This document shows positions 1 to 8,801 of a stretch of DNA of 64,000 nt, one piece after another. The stretch spans positions 456,460 through 520,459 of the forward strand of contig JANAVG010000001.1 of assembly GCA_024213275.1 (NCBI GenBank), written 5' to 3'. Under the pieces are notes generated by a model that saw nothing but the letters and a program-made list of their open reading frames with translations, had not been told where the DNA came from and did not search any database. Every line of letters begins with the position of its first letter. The first letter of the stretch is position 1. Source of the DNA: Rossellomorea sp. BNER. GTDB lineage: Bacteria; Bacillota; Bacilli; Bacillales; Bacillaceae_B. A program made the position numbers and the translations under genes.

Positions 1-280
1 AAATAAACACGAGATGCGCGCATTCAGTAAGATCCCCTTTTTATAGGAAGCACGCACCTACAAAACTAGTATTGTGCGTGTTCCGTTAATTTCCAATGTA
101 GGTTTATAAAATTTCTTCTCATTCTTTTTTGCATGTTTATCACTCCATTTTTAATCATTACTTTGATTATATAGGGCTTTAGTTGTTTTGGATATACCGT
201 TTTCAGAAAATTAACTATTTAGAGCTACTCACACGTTTCCTCGATTCTTCGAAAAACCTTATTCATCATTGAAAACAAAA

Positions 281-347
281 AGGGTGAACCAATAAAGAAT
301 ATAGAACTACATAAAATGTGTCATTCTATCTCATTTTGGATCACCCT
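281..347 (-). terminator. long imperfect hairpin downstream of the glycosyltransferase gene
   Basis: The arms AGGGTGAACCA (from 281) and TTTTGGATCACCCT (to about 347) pair around an A/T-rich centre that contains a weaker inner stem (ATAGAA / TTCTAT). It lies 35 bp beyond the stop of the 382-1512 gene. Its likely role is a 3' end or a terminator, although the T tract after the stem on the minus strand is modest. The remaining bases 1-280 hold no gene I can support. A short hairpin GCACGCAC / GTGCGTG lies near 51-82. Confidence 0.45.
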
Positions 348-381
348 AATCGTAAGCGATAACGGTAAGACTATTATTCTA

Positions 382-1512
382 TTATTGTGATTTGATAAGT
401 TTATAGGAAAGTTCTTTTTTAATAATGGAATTAATAGCCTCAGAAAACGAGCATGATAGTTTTTCTAGATAAAGGTCCATTTTCTTTTTTAAAGAAGTCA
501 TTTCTTCTTCATTTGTAAGAATAGATGTCACTTGTTCCATCAGCTTATTAGGTAAAATACTTATAGCGATTCCCTCTTTTAAAAGGAATTGCAAATTAAT
601 TTCTTCTTGTCCCGGCAATGAATTAAGGATGAAGATTGGAATTCTTTTTCTGATTGCTTCACTTATTGTTACTCCGCCAGGCTTCGTTAGAATGGCATCT
701 ACCTCACTGTATAATCGATCAAGCTCTCTTGAACAATGAATATATCCTCTAGGTTGGATATGGTTCGATTCCAATTGATTTAAAATCGAATATAACTCTC
801 TATTATTCCCGCACAAAACTGTAAATTTGATGGATGGGAGACTTTTCATCATTTCAATCAATTCATTTGTTTTATATAAACCATTATTGCCACCTGCTAC
901 TAATACATGTTTAACAGTTGTTTTTAACTGTAGTTCCGGACCATCAAAGGAAGATTTCACTGGTATTCCTGTAACGAAAATACATTCTTCTTTAATATGA
1001 TAATCGGAAATAAGTTTTTCTTTTGCCTTTTCATGTGGAACAAAATGATACTGAATTTCTTTCTTAGCCCATATATCATTCATAAAAAAGTCAGTATAAA
1101 TATTGATTGTGGAAATATTATCGATACTTCCTTTACTTTTTAGTTTTCCAATTATGCTTGATGGAAAGGAATGAGTACAAATAATTAATGATGGATTCTC
1201 ATCTTCTATAAGCTTTTTCATCTTCTTCTCAAAATAGAGTGAGAAAAAGCGAAAGTCTGGTTTTAATTTCCGCTGTTGATCGGAATACATAACGGTTTTA
1301 TATAAGGTTCGATAAATAGAAGGGGTCGTATTAATCCATTTGAAATAAATGGATGAAATCATTTTTTCTAAATTACAGTTACAATAACTAAGGAAATCAA
1401 TAATTTTCAATTCTGAATTAGGGTATTTTTCACCTATATATTCGTTGACCGTTTCAGCCACTTTTAAGTGTCCTGTTGGAAATTGAAATAAAGGAAACAC
1501 TAGAATCTTCAT
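382..1512 (-). CDS. MGDG-synthase-type glycosyltransferase (UgtP-like)
   Basis: 376-aa GT-B glycosyltransferase of the monogalactosyldiacylglycerol-synthase / UgtP family, which adds sugars to diacylglycerol at the inner membrane face. The N-terminal half begins KILVFPLFQFPTGH, the acceptor-side fold of the MGDG-synthase domain. The C-terminal half shows the nucleotide-sugar motifs VAGGNNGLY (about residue 207) and TKPGGVTISEA (about 280). Two ATGs are adjacent; GAGGAG is 6 nt from the second (1512) and only 3 nt from the first (1515), so 1512 is preferred. It is the last gene of a three-gene operon, 14 bp after a DedA gene. The family is clear but the acceptor and sugar are inferred. Confidence 0.82.
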   Translation of the reverse strand: MKILVFPLFQFPTGHLKVAETVNEYIGEKYPNSELKIIDFLSYCNCNLEKMISSIYFKWINTTPSIYRTLYKTVMYSDQQRKLKPDFRFFSLYFEKKMKKLIEDENPSLIICTHSFPSSIIGKLKSKGSIDNISTINIYTDFFMNDIWAKKEIQYHFVPHEKAKEKLISDYHIKEECIFVTGIPVKSSFDGPELQLKTTVKHVLVAGGNNGLYKTNELIEMMKSLPSIKFTVLCGNNRELYSILNQLESNHIQPRGYIHCSRELDRLYSEVDAILTKPGGVTISEAIRKRIPIFILNSLPGQEEINLQFLLKEGIAISILPNKLMEQVTSILTNEEEMTSLKKKMDLYLEKLSCSFSEAINSIIKKELSYKLIKSQ

Positions 1513-1529
1513 CATAAACTCCTCTGACT

Positions 1530-2117
1530 TTATCTATATTTTTCTTTTAAATAGTTGATGGAAACAGATAATAGAAAGATCAACAATAACACTAACCCTA
1601 AATATGGTACGTATTTTGGGTTAATATGAAAATAGTCTCCTGCATAATATCCAACAACAATAAAGGGGATTGTCCAACATAATGAGCCCACTAATGAGTA
1701 CAAAAAGTAGGTTTGAAATCGAATTCCAGCAATACCAGCGAAATAGGGACTTATTTGACGTATTCCCGGCAAATAGAATCCCAAAACAATGGTTCTTTGT
1801 ACATTTTTAGTATACTTAGTTTTGGCCTTATTCCACCGCTCAGTGGTAACACCTATATATTTCCCATACTTTTCAATAAATGGATAACCAACAAATTTTC
1901 CACTTGCATAAGCAGTGAGCATTCCCAAGAAAACTCCCAGCAAAGCACTGATCACTGCATAGCCAAAAGAAAGCTTATCATTAACGATTAAAATCCCTAT
2001 TAAAAATAACAGCGATTCTTCTGGGGCAGGAATCCCCACTATTCCAAAAAACAACAAGAGAAAGACAATGAAATATCCGTATGAGTTTATATATTGCTCT
2101 ATGGTTTCTATACTCAT
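1530..2117 (-). CDS. DedA family membrane protein
   Basis: 195-aa integral membrane protein of the DedA/SNARE-associated (PF09335) family. Family members are linked to undecaprenyl-phosphate or phospholipid flipping and membrane homeostasis. It has four to five hydrophobic segments, the GIPAPEE motif near residue 28, and the family signature GFYLPGIRQISPYFAGIAG around residues 113-131. It overlaps the upstream deacetylase by 4 bp, which implies translational coupling, and its own Shine-Dalgarno GAGGG lies inside that gene. The flanking envelope genes (deacetylase, lipid glycosyltransferase) suggest a role in lipid-linked polymer or glycolipid handling. The transported substrate cannot be told from sequence. 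Confidence 0.88.
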   Translation of the reverse strand: MSIETIEQYINSYGYFIVFLLLFFGIVGIPAPEESLLFLIGILIVNDKLSFGYAVISALLGVFLGMLTAYASGKFVGYPFIEKYGKYIGVTTERWNKAKTKYTKNVQRTIVLGFYLPGIRQISPYFAGIAGIRFQTYFLYSLVGSLCWTIPFIVVGYYAGDYFHINPKYVPYLGLVLLLIFLLSVSINYLKEKYR

Positions 2118-2848
2118 ATTACCCTCGTCTTTTTATCAAATTGATAAAGTTCATTTAATGAAATGAACTTTATCCCATTTCGTCTGCTTTCTTCTAAAAA
2201 CTTTTCTAATTTTTTTATCATATATTTCGGTGCTTCCTGATCTGCACCCAATGTTACTCCACTGTCATGAAGAAGAAAAATTGATCCTCCTTCATTGTTG
2301 GCATGCAGTTTTTCCAGAAGATTATTTTTACAGATATCTGTTTTCCAATCCTTAAAAATTTTGTTCCACATAATGATGGAATACTTTCTACCTACAAGTA
2401 GTGAAAACAGATTAAAATGCCCCCATGGTGGACGGTAAAAATAAACCTTCTCTTTCGTACATTCAGTAATGATCTCTTCGGTTAATCTTAATTGTTCTCT
2501 AAGTCTAAATGGAGACATGATCCAACTCGATATATGATGAAAGTGATGAATTCCAATCGTGTGGCCCTCAGCATGCATCCGTCTGACAATCTCTGGATTA
2601 TGTTTCACCTTTTCTCCTACTACAAAGAAAGAAGCCTTTACATTAAACCTTTTTAAAAGGTCTAATAGCTGGTGAGTATAATCAGGGTCTGGACCATCAT
2701 CAAATGTTAAAGCAATCGACTTTTCGTCAGATATTTTTTGAATAATCCTCACCCCAAAAATTCGAATAACCAGGGTTGGAAATACGGTATAAATTAAAAA
2801 TAAAAAAAACGTAAATAATGCACAAAAAATTAATATCATAACACTCAC
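2114..2848 (-). CDS. polysaccharide deacetylase family protein (NodB domain)
   Basis: 244-aa carbohydrate esterase family 4 protein. An N-terminal membrane anchor (residues 1-27) is followed by a NodB domain. Visible motifs are TFDDGPDPDYT (metal Asp and catalytic base, about 48-58), the His pair in GIHHFHH (about 98-104), RPPWG (about 139) and LLHDSG (about 193). All key residues are intact, so it should be an active N- or O-deacetylase at the outer membrane face. The start is GTG with AAGGG 6 nt upstream. It is the first gene of the operon with DedA and the glycosyltransferase. The natural substrate (peptidoglycan, teichoic or glycolipid GlcNAc) is unknown. Confidence 0.9.
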   Translation of the reverse strand: MSVMILIFCALFTFFLFLIYTVFPTLVIRIFGVRIIQKISDEKSIALTFDDGPDPDYTHQLLDLLKRFNVKASFFVVGEKVKHNPEIVRRMHAEGHTIGIHHFHHISSWIMSPFRLREQLRLTEEIITECTKEKVYFYRPPWGHFNLFSLLVGRKYSIIMWNKIFKDWKTDICKNNLLEKLHANNEGGSIFLLHDSGVTLGADQEAPKYMIKKLEKFLEESRRNGIKFISLNELYQFDKKTRVI

Positions 2849-3107
2849 AAATTACCCTTTCATTCCTTATAGAAACCTTAAAATGACATTTCTAGTCTAC
2901 TATGTTCATTTGTTCATTTCAATTCAATCTCAATTTTTCAAACAACCAAAAATAAATGATACTAAACGGAAGTTCTGGAACCATGTTAAAGTCTTCCCTC
3001 TGTTGCTTTGATTACATTATAGGAGATAGGCTGATTCATACCCATCTATCTAGATGACATCTGTCTTACAGTTTTGTAAGGTAGGATTTTATCTCAGATA
3101 AAAACCC
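2849..3107. other. intergenic stretch without a recognised gene
   Basis: A/T-rich DNA between the envelope operon and the symporter terminator. The proximal part should hold the operon promoter on the minus strand. I see no small ORF with a ribosome site and no clear repeat. Confidence 0.5.
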
Positions 3108-3149
3108 AAAGAAAAGAAGCCCCTGATGAACACGGGGCTTCTTTTCTTA
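3108..3149 (-). terminator. intrinsic terminator of the AGCS symporter gene
   Basis: A 13-bp perfect stem GAAAAGAAGCCCC (3111-3123) / GGGGCTTCTTTTC (3134-3146) is followed on the minus strand by a T-rich run (CTTTGGGTTTTT). It lies 17 bp past the symporter stop. Confidence 0.92.
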
Positions 3150-3163
3150 ACAAAGGACATTTT

Positions 3164-4618
3164 CTATGAAACCTTTTCTCGTTTCTTATAATCGTCACTT
3201 TCCCAATAATCCGCATTCTTAATGCCTAGTTTTGTAGGATCGAATACTGGGTCTAGTCCTTGTTTCCTCTGTGCCTCATAATCTTTTAATGCTCGTAACG
3301 CTGGTTTAGATAAGATTACAATGGCGATTAAATTAAGCCATACCATGATTCCCAGTCCAATATCTCCTAATGCCCATGCTAGGCTCGCTGTTTTAACACA
3401 ACCATAGAAGACTGTTCCAAGCAATACCACTTTAAGAATAAACATTGGTATTTTACTATTTCTATTACGAACAAGATAAGCAATATTTGTTTCTGCCATA
3501 TAGTAATACGCCATGATCGTTGTAAATGCGAAGAAGAACAACGCGATACCAACGAAGCCTGCACCAAAACCAGGTAATATACTTTCAATCGCTGCCTGAG
3601 TATATTCCGGTCCTGCTGCTACCCCTTGAAGATTATTAATAATAAACGAGCCATCTGGCGCTTGCGTATTATACATCCCTGTGAAGAGAATCATAAACGC
3701 TGTAGCTGAACAAACAAAAAGTGTATCGATATATACGGAAAATGCTTGAACAAGACCCTGTTTTGCCGGGTGAGAGACTTCTGCCGCCGCTGCTGCATGG
3801 GCTCCTGTTCCTTGTCCCGCTTCATTAGAGTAGATCCCTCTCTTAACTCCCCAAGAAATGGCCATACCTATGATTCCACCAAATGCAGAATCAAAGCCAA
3901 AAGCACTTCGGAAGATTAAGGATAGGACTTCAGGAAGTTCTCCAATATTCACTGCAATAATAATTAATGACATAAGGATATATGCTATAGCCATAAACGG
4001 AACGACATATTGTGCAACTGACGCAATACGCTTTACTCCGCCAAAGATTATGATTGCTAATAAAATAACAATAACTGTAGCCGTAATATAAGTATTAAGT
4101 CCAAAAGCATTCTCAAGACCAATAGCAATGGAGTTAGACTGAATTCCAGGCATTAGTAAACTCATAGCTAACAATGTTGCAATAGAAAAAATTATTCCAT
4201 ACCATTTCCAGCCTATTCCTTTTTCAATATAGTAAGCTGGACCCCCGCGAAATTCCCCATCCTTTTTTTCTTTGTAAATCTGAGCAAGTGTCGATTCAAC
4301 AAATGCACTTCCTGCTCCAATAAACGCAATCGCCCACATCCAGAAAACCGCTCCCGGTCCTCCGAAAGCAATCGCAGTTGCAGTACCCGCAATATTACCT
4401 GTCCCTACACGTCCAGATAAAGAAAGTGCTAAAGCCTGGAACGAAGAAACTCCGGCAGCAGAGCTTTTCCCCTCAAACATAAGTCTTACCATTTCTTTAA
4501 TATGTCTCACCTGTAAAAAACGAGTCATAAAAGAGAAAAACAAACCTACCCCAATACAAAAAATAATCATTGGTGTACTCCACAAGATTTCAACAATCTT
4601 ACCAACAAAATCAGCCAA
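3164..4618 (-). CDS. sodium:alanine/glycine symporter (AGCS family)
   Basis: 484-aa polytopic symporter of the AGCS (Na+:alanine) family, which imports alanine, glycine or related amino acids with sodium. Family landmarks are FQALALSLSGRVGTGNIAG (about 60-78), GPGAVFWMW, the GGPAYYIEKG loop (about 125-134) and GVKRGIYSNEAGQGTGAHA (about 257-275). There are about ten or eleven transmembrane segments and a charged C-terminal tail. Translation starts at TTG with GGGGG 7 nt upstream. It is monocistronic, with its own terminator. A perfect CcpA cre box lies about 85 bp upstream, so expression is probably under carbon control. The exact amino acid is inferred from the family. Confidence 0.92.
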   Translation of the reverse strand: MADFVGKIVEILWSTPMIIFCIGVGLFFSFMTRFLQVRHIKEMVRLMFEGKSSAAGVSSFQALALSLSGRVGTGNIAGTATAIAFGGPGAVFWMWAIAFIGAGSAFVESTLAQIYKEKKDGEFRGGPAYYIEKGIGWKWYGIIFSIATLLAMSLLMPGIQSNSIAIGLENAFGLNTYITATVIVILLAIIIFGGVKRIASVAQYVVPFMAIAYILMSLIIIAVNIGELPEVLSLIFRSAFGFDSAFGGIIGMAISWGVKRGIYSNEAGQGTGAHAAAAAEVSHPAKQGLVQAFSVYIDTLFVCSATAFMILFTGMYNTQAPDGSFIINNLQGVAAGPEYTQAAIESILPGFGAGFVGIALFFFAFTTIMAYYYMAETNIAYLVRNRNSKIPMFILKVVLLGTVFYGCVKTASLAWALGDIGLGIMVWLNLIAIVILSKPALRALKDYEAQRKQGLDPVFDPTKLGIKNADYWESDDYKKREKVS

Positions 4619-4702
4619 ACAAATTCCCCCTTTGTAAATTCTGAATTTTGTTTCTATTTTGTTATTATAAGAGAATTATTTCCCGAAGACAATCCCTTTA
4701 TT

Positions 4703-4716
4703 TGAAAACGCTTTCA
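4703..4716. promoter_or_regulatory. cre box (CcpA operator) upstream of the AGCS symporter
   Basis: TGAAAACGCTTTCA is a perfect 14-bp palindrome and an exact match to the Bacillus CcpA cre consensus. It lies 85 bp upstream of the symporter start in the promoter region, which predicts catabolite repression or activation of amino-acid uptake. Confidence 0.85.
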
Positions 4717-4820
4717 TATTTTCCTCTAAAAGCTTGGTAGGAGCCTATGTTCAACACTTTAATAATATTCTAAAAAAATTCCTTCATTAATATATGATGT
4801 TTATACAGTAGGAGAAAAAA

Positions 4821-4931
4821 TTAAAAACTAGATGTATCTTTTTTACTTTCATACAAGGGAAACTTTATTCCATAAGGGTCTGCTACCATAATACTTTTGT
4901 CTGAATAGTATTTTGTGATGGTTTGCTTTCA
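4821..4931 (-). pseudogene. possible VOC/glyoxalase C-terminal remnant
   Basis: On the minus strand an open stretch of about 36 codons has no credible start. It encodes MVADPYGIKFPLYESK and then a short tail to a TAA at 4821-4823. The DPYGxxF pattern resembles the C-terminal strand of vicinal-oxygen-chelate (glyoxalase/bleomycin-resistance) proteins. The upstream part of such a gene is absent, so this would be a decayed 3' end. The match is short and could be chance. Confidence 0.3.
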
Positions 4932-5053
4932 CAAAATCTATTTATAAAACAACATACTTTTTAGAAAAGAGCCAAAATTTATTAGCACTATATAAATTCA
5001 TCAAACAGAGTCATTTCCTTTAAGAGATAAAAACTTCGAACACAAAGAAAAAA

Positions 5054-5081
5054 GCTTGGAACCATTGCCAGGTATCCAAGC
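5054..5081 (-). terminator. intrinsic terminator of the acyl-CoA dehydrogenase gene
   Basis: The stem GCTTGGA (5054-5060) / TCCAAGC (5075-5081) is followed on the minus strand by TTTTTTC. It lies 20 bp past the stop of the gene at 5101. Confidence 0.88.
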
Positions 5082-5100
5082 CCTTTAAAAACATTATTTC

Positions 5101-6270
5101 CTATTTATCCCTTAAAGCATTTGCAGACAACATAGAGATCACAGAATCATCCATCGGCGGGTTGTGTAATCCTGCTCGAACATCACGATAATATCGCTGC
5201 ATAGGATTTGAGCGAAATAGACTTCGTGCTCCAACAAGGCGCATTGCAATATCCACAACATTAAATGCGCTATTCGTTGCCACATGTTTGACAGCCGCTA
5301 ATTCTGCACCCATTTCTGCCCTATTCTCTGGTTCTCTCGCCCATTTTTCTGCAACTGAATATAGGAGCTGGCGTGCCTTGAATAATTCAAGCTCTATCTC
5401 CCCAATTTTCCGCTGCACCTCAGGCACATCTTTAATGGGTCCTGGCAGACTATTAGGTTGATATTCTTTCGCAAATTGAATCACATAGTTTCTTGCTGCT
5501 ATGGCCACCCCCAAATAACAAGCAGGAATATGAAGCAACCAGCCCTTTGGGGACAAACCCCTTACAGCTATCGAATCCCTTTCCACCAATGCATCCTCAT
5601 CTAGCATAACTTCATCTAGAACAAGGTCATCACTACCTGTTCCCTGCATAGAAATAGTATCCCAGGTCTCTTCAATCCTGACCCCTTCAAGACGATGATC
5701 CACTAGAAACCACCCTTTTTCTTCAGTGTTATTCAATGTTGCAGACACCACAGAATAATCTAATGCTTTAGCCATTGAGGTAAACGTTTTCCGACCAGAT
5801 AAACTCCATTTACCCTCTGAAAAAATCGCCTTTGTTTGAGGTAGTCCACCCCTTGTCGGGCTACCTGTTGCAGGCTCTGTTGCCGCTCGGTTTATTAGTG
5901 CATTTTCCTCTACTACCTGTTCACAAAGCGATTTAAACGTTTTCTCCCCCCACGGTCTGTTTTCTCCTAACTCCATAAAGCTTCCTAAATGCCAGCCAAT
6001 TGATAAAGCGGTTGATGCATCCCCTTGAGCTAACCGTTCTTGAATTAAGACGAATTCATATAGTGATATTTCTTCGCCACCAAATTCTTTCGGGACTGTT
6101 AATCGAGGGTAAGCAGTATCTTTGAGATCTTGAAAATTTCCCATTGGAAATAGTCGATCTCTGTCATGTTGTTCTGCTCTTTCAGCAAATGTATCAGCAA
6201 GATCACTAGCTAAATCAAGAAGCTCTTTATGCTTTTTTGTTTTAATAAAGGGTTTATATAAATCACTCAT
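5101..6270 (-). CDS. acyl-CoA dehydrogenase family protein (YdbM-like)
   Basis: 389-aa flavoprotein of the acyl-CoA dehydrogenase superfamily. N-terminal helical segment ends near PKEFGGEEISLYE (about 60-72). The middle beta domain has TEPATGSPTRGG and the GRKTFTSMAKALDY flavin/substrate strand. The C-terminal helical domain includes VDIAMRLVGARSL and a tail RDVRAGLHNPPMDD. The usual acyl-CoA catalytic Glu context (YxGTxE) is missing, as in the YdbM/SfnC-type branch, so the substrate may not be an ordinary fatty acyl-CoA. It is a single gene with its own terminator. The Shine-Dalgarno is distant (about 12 nt), so the start is moderately sure. Confidence 0.83.
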   Translation of the reverse strand: MSDLYKPFIKTKKHKELLDLASDLADTFAERAEQHDRDRLFPMGNFQDLKDTAYPRLTVPKEFGGEEISLYEFVLIQERLAQGDASTALSIGWHLGSFMELGENRPWGEKTFKSLCEQVVEENALINRAATEPATGSPTRGGLPQTKAIFSEGKWSLSGRKTFTSMAKALDYSVVSATLNNTEEKGWFLVDHRLEGVRIEETWDTISMQGTGSDDLVLDEVMLDEDALVERDSIAVRGLSPKGWLLHIPACYLGVAIAARNYVIQFAKEYQPNSLPGPIKDVPEVQRKIGEIELELFKARQLLYSVAEKWAREPENRAEMGAELAAVKHVATNSAFNVVDIAMRLVGARSLFRSNPMQRYYRDVRAGLHNPPMDDSVISMLSANALRDK

Positions 6271-6564
6271 CGAAATTATTCATCCCTTTCTGGATGAGGA
6301 TGTAATTCTTCTTTATATCTTAATGATAATGAAAGTTAATGAGGAACTCAAAGGAATTGCTTTAAAGGATATAGGATTAGTTGGTTTTTTGAATAATTGA
6401 TTATAAAGAGAAGATTTCAGGATTAAGATTCCCCTTAAAATATGTCTCTTTATCAGTTCCCACATAGTTGATCTGTATTAATCATTTGTAAAATTAATAA
6501 TAATCACACATCTACTCCTACCTATTTTATAATAAAATTAATCCCTTATGAAAGGAAAATGAAC

Positions 6565-7506
6565 GTGAAAGCACAGCCCCCTCTCATACCAACCAAAAAG
6601 AAGAAAAGCAAATTCCCTATTTTAGCAATATTTTTATTTCTAATGGCAGTACCTTTTACCATCGCCACCAGTTGGAAGGGAAAAAAAATAGAAGAAAAAC
6701 CATTTTTCAAAAACGAGCGTCCCCTGGTCATCGCACACCAAGGTGGTGAATTACTTGCTCCATCAAACACAATGACTGCTTTTAAAAAAGCAGCAGAATT
6801 GGATGTAGATGTTTTAGAAACAGACATTCATATTACTAAGGATGGACATTTAGTGACTATTCATGACCCCACAGTAGATCGAACAACTAACGGAACAGGT
6901 TTTGTAGCCGACCTTTCCCTTAAAGAGGTTCAACAGCTTGATGCAGGCTATCACTTCAAGGATTTACAAGGAAATTATTCTTATCGGGGGAAAGGTGTTC
7001 GGATTCCAACGGTCGAGGAGCTATTTCAGCAATTTCCAAATATGCGAATCGAAATCGAGATCAAAGATGACAATCCTTCAGAACGTCTGAATGAAATCAG
7101 TAAAAAACTTTGGGAATTAATAAAAAAGTACAATAAAGAAGATCAAGTCTTAGTCGCTTCATTTAATCAAGAAATCATTGAACTTTTTAAGTTTTATTCC
7201 AATGGGGAAACGGCCGTTGCTTCAGGCAAACAGGAAGTAACTAAATTTGTTCTATTACAAAAGCTTTTTCTTCTCGGTTTCTACCGTCCACAAGCAGATG
7301 TTCATCAAATTCCTACTCAGGAAAGTATCTTTGACTTAGGTAAAGAAAGCCTCATCAAAGGGGCACATAAACACGGTGTCAATGTTCATTACTGGACAAT
7401 TGATGATAAAGAGACAATGAGGCAGCTTCTCGATGCAGGGGCAGATGGAATTTTAACGAATAGACCTGATCTGCTTTTAGAGGTTTTAAATGAAACAGGG
7501 TATTGA
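6565..7506 (+). CDS. glycerophosphodiester phosphodiesterase, membrane-anchored
   Basis: 313-aa GDPD-family enzyme that hydrolyses glycerophosphodiesters to glycerol-3-phosphate and an alcohol. A lysine-rich N-terminus and one transmembrane segment (about residues 18-36) anchor the domain outside the membrane. Motifs: [22 protein letters not shown], where the usual HRG is [29 protein letters not shown] (metal and catalytic residues); and IEIEIKDD. The distal [11 protein letters not shown] and [11 protein letters not shown] blocks are also intact. A GTG at 6565 is preferred over an ATG at 6559 because AAAGGA (6551-6556) is 8 nt away from GTG but only 2 nt from ATG. It is monocistronic with a strong terminator. 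Confidence 0.9.
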   Translation: MKAQPPLIPTKKKKSKFPILAIFLFLMAVPFTIATSWKGKKIEEKPFFKNERPLVIAHQGGELLAPSNTMTAFKKAAELDVDVLETDIHITKDGHLVTIHDPTVDRTTNGTGFVADLSLKEVQQLDAGYHFKDLQGNYSYRGKGVRIPTVEELFQQFPNMRIEIEIKDDNPSERLNEISKKLWELIKKYNKEDQVLVASFNQEIIELFKFYSNGETAVASGKQEVTKFVLLQKLFLLGFYRPQADVHQIPTQESIFDLGKESLIKGAHKHGVNVHYWTIDDKETMRQLLDAGADGILTNRPDLLLEVLNETGY

Positions 7507-7539
7507 GAAAGTAATCAGTTGTTATTTTAAAAGAAATGG

Positions 7540-7573
7540 GCCGTCTGATAGTCAATTTTTACTATCAGACGGC
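7540..7573 (+). terminator. intrinsic terminator of the GDPD gene
   Basis: A 13-bp perfect stem GCCGTCTGATAGT (7540-7552) / ACTATCAGACGGC (7561-7573) is followed by TATTTTTTAT. It is a textbook terminator 33 bp after the stop. Confidence 0.95.
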
Positions 7574-7631
7574 TATTTTTTATATTAGAACTATAGGAGA
7601 ATCTTCGTAATCCCTGTCTATAATATGGAAA

Positions 7632-7740
7632 TGCACAACTTTTTAATTTTATGCACGAAAACGACTTGCAAATGCACAAGAATCTAATTTTGTGCTCGAA
7701 AATGACTAGGAAATGCACGAGATTTTAAATTTACGCACAT
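7632..7740 (-). repeat. ~20.5-bp phased array of the word TTCGTGCAT (six units)
   Basis: The word TGCAC(G) recurs at 7632, 7652, 7673, 7693 (TGCTC), 7714 and 7734 (CGCAC), giving spacings of 20, 21, 20, 21 and 20 bp. On the minus strand it reads (T)TCGTGCAT, the same word as the array at 15193-15260. The spacer sequence is A/T-rich and not conserved. It lies between two convergent genes. No coding potential is seen. Confidence 0.75.
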
Positions 7741-7786
7741 TTTAATTTGTAGGTGAACGATTTTAAAAGAATCACCAAAAAACCAA

Positions 7787-7799
7787 GGTGCCAGGAACC
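7787..7799. repeat. single palindrome of the GGTGCCAGG family
   Basis: GGTGCCAGGAACC is a degenerate solo copy of the palindrome family that flanks the RAYT gene at 19.9 kb. Confidence 0.45.
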
Positions 7800-7852
7800 A
7801 CAACTTCAAACAAAAAACCTTCTGTTTCTAGACAACAAAGTGGTCAGGCATC

Positions 7853-8413
7853 CTATCGGGACAGCCTTATATTATTATTTGAAAATTCAGATTGCAATAG
7901 ACGATAAACATTCACATCATGGTGCTTGTCATATGAAAAATAATAGTCTTTTAATGTCCCTTCTTTATGAAATCCTATTTTTTCTAAAATTCGATTGGAA
8001 GCTTCATTATCTAAATAGACAAATGCGCCAATTCGATTTAATGAGATTTCGTCAAAACCATACTGAATAACCTTAGAAATCGCTTCAAACATATATCCTT
8101 TTCTCCAATGGCGTGGGTTAAGGTCATAGCCGAGTTCCGCTTTTTTATGCATTCTACTCCAATTATTAAAACCTATTGTCCCTATGAGTTCTTGATGATC
8201 TTTTAATTGAACTCCCCAGCGAACCGCTTGCTTTTTTTCATATCCTGAAGCCATCCCTTTCACGATGTACTCCATTTGTTCTAAAGTAGTTAACGGGTTC
8301 ATTCCATAGAATTGCATAGCTTTGTCAGAAGAAAAATATTCAAACAATGCTGGTGCATCTTGTTCCGTTATCTCTCTTAAAATCAGATGATCTGTTCGTA
8401 GTTCTTGTAACAT
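7853..8413 (-). CDS. GNAT family N-acetyltransferase (RimJ/RimL-like)
   Basis: 186-aa acetyltransferase of the RimJ/RimL-type GNAT branch (Acetyltransf_3), which transfers acetyl from acetyl-CoA to an amine on a protein or small molecule. Visible features are LILREITEQDAPALFEYFS at the N-terminus, GTIGFNNW (beta4, about 95), AELGYDLNPRHWRKGYMFEA with the CoA-binding region (about 112-131), and NRIGAFVYLDNEASNRILEKIGF (about 146-168). Start is ATG at 8413 with GGGGGG upstream. It is a single gene; the acceptor is unknown. Confidence 0.88.
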   Translation of the reverse strand: MLQELRTDHLILREITEQDAPALFEYFSSDKAMQFYGMNPLTTLEQMEYIVKGMASGYEKKQAVRWGVQLKDHQELIGTIGFNNWSRMHKKAELGYDLNPRHWRKGYMFEAISKVIQYGFDEISLNRIGAFVYLDNEASNRILEKIGFHKEGTLKDYYFSYDKHHDVNVYRLLQSEFSNNNIRLSR

Positions 8414-8556
8414 GAAACCCCCCCTAATAATAGTTGACAGTAGCCCAATCTCAGTATATAATAATGTTTTAACTTAAAAAATATCACACGTGAAATATAT
8501 AGATAATAATTGCATTTCTATAAATGCATTTGATTTTAGACTTATTCACACTGGAT

Positions 8557-8620
8557 CGGCTTCGGAGCCGTAAGGATGTAAGAGAGGTAGGGCTTACGTC
8601 GTTTAGGTTATTCAAACGAC
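8557..8620 (+). other. three consecutive hairpins (structured intergenic segment)
   Basis: Three short perfect stems follow head to tail: CGGCT/AGCCG (8557-8570), GTAAG/CTTAC (8570-8597) and GTCGTTT/AAACGAC (8598-8620). This G/C-richer block differs from the surrounding A/T-rich DNA. It lies about 100 bp before a strong terminator at 8716. Together they could be a small structured RNA of unknown class or a decayed repeat. No protein with a ribosome site is seen here. Confidence 0.35.
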
Positions 8621-8715
8621 CCTCAAATGGAAGTGCCCGCGGCTGTATTATCAATTCATATAAACATGAACCTTTCACTTGTGATGTTGCAAGTTACTAT
8701 AAAGATATCTTTACT

Positions 8716-8749
8716 AAAAAGCGAACTAGCGGATTCTAGTTCGCTTTTT
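8716..8749 (+). terminator. strong hairpin terminator without an adjacent gene
   Basis: A 14-bp perfect stem AAAAAGCGAACTAG (8716-8729) / CTAGTTCGCTTTTT (8736-8749). It is symmetric, so it can stop transcription on either strand. No coding gene ends here on the plus strand, which supports an upstream noncoding transcript from about 8500-8700. Confidence 0.8.
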
Positions 8750-8801
8750 CTATGTCTAAAATTAATTCGACAATAATTAATATATTCCTCTTTCTTTAGA
8801 A

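Noticed and set aside
5930..5950. cre-like sequence AAACGTTTTC inside the acyl-CoA dehydrogenase gene
   Set aside because: It lies within the coding region far from a promoter and is a partial match, so chance is likely.
6320..6345. Possible Fur box (TGATAATGAAAGTTA) upstream of the GDPD gene
   Set aside because: Only the left half fits the 7-1-7 consensus; the right half has too many mismatches.
8524..8739. 71-codon frame through the hairpin cluster
   Set aside because: No ribosome site. The frame covers three hairpins and the terminator, so a noncoding role is more likely.
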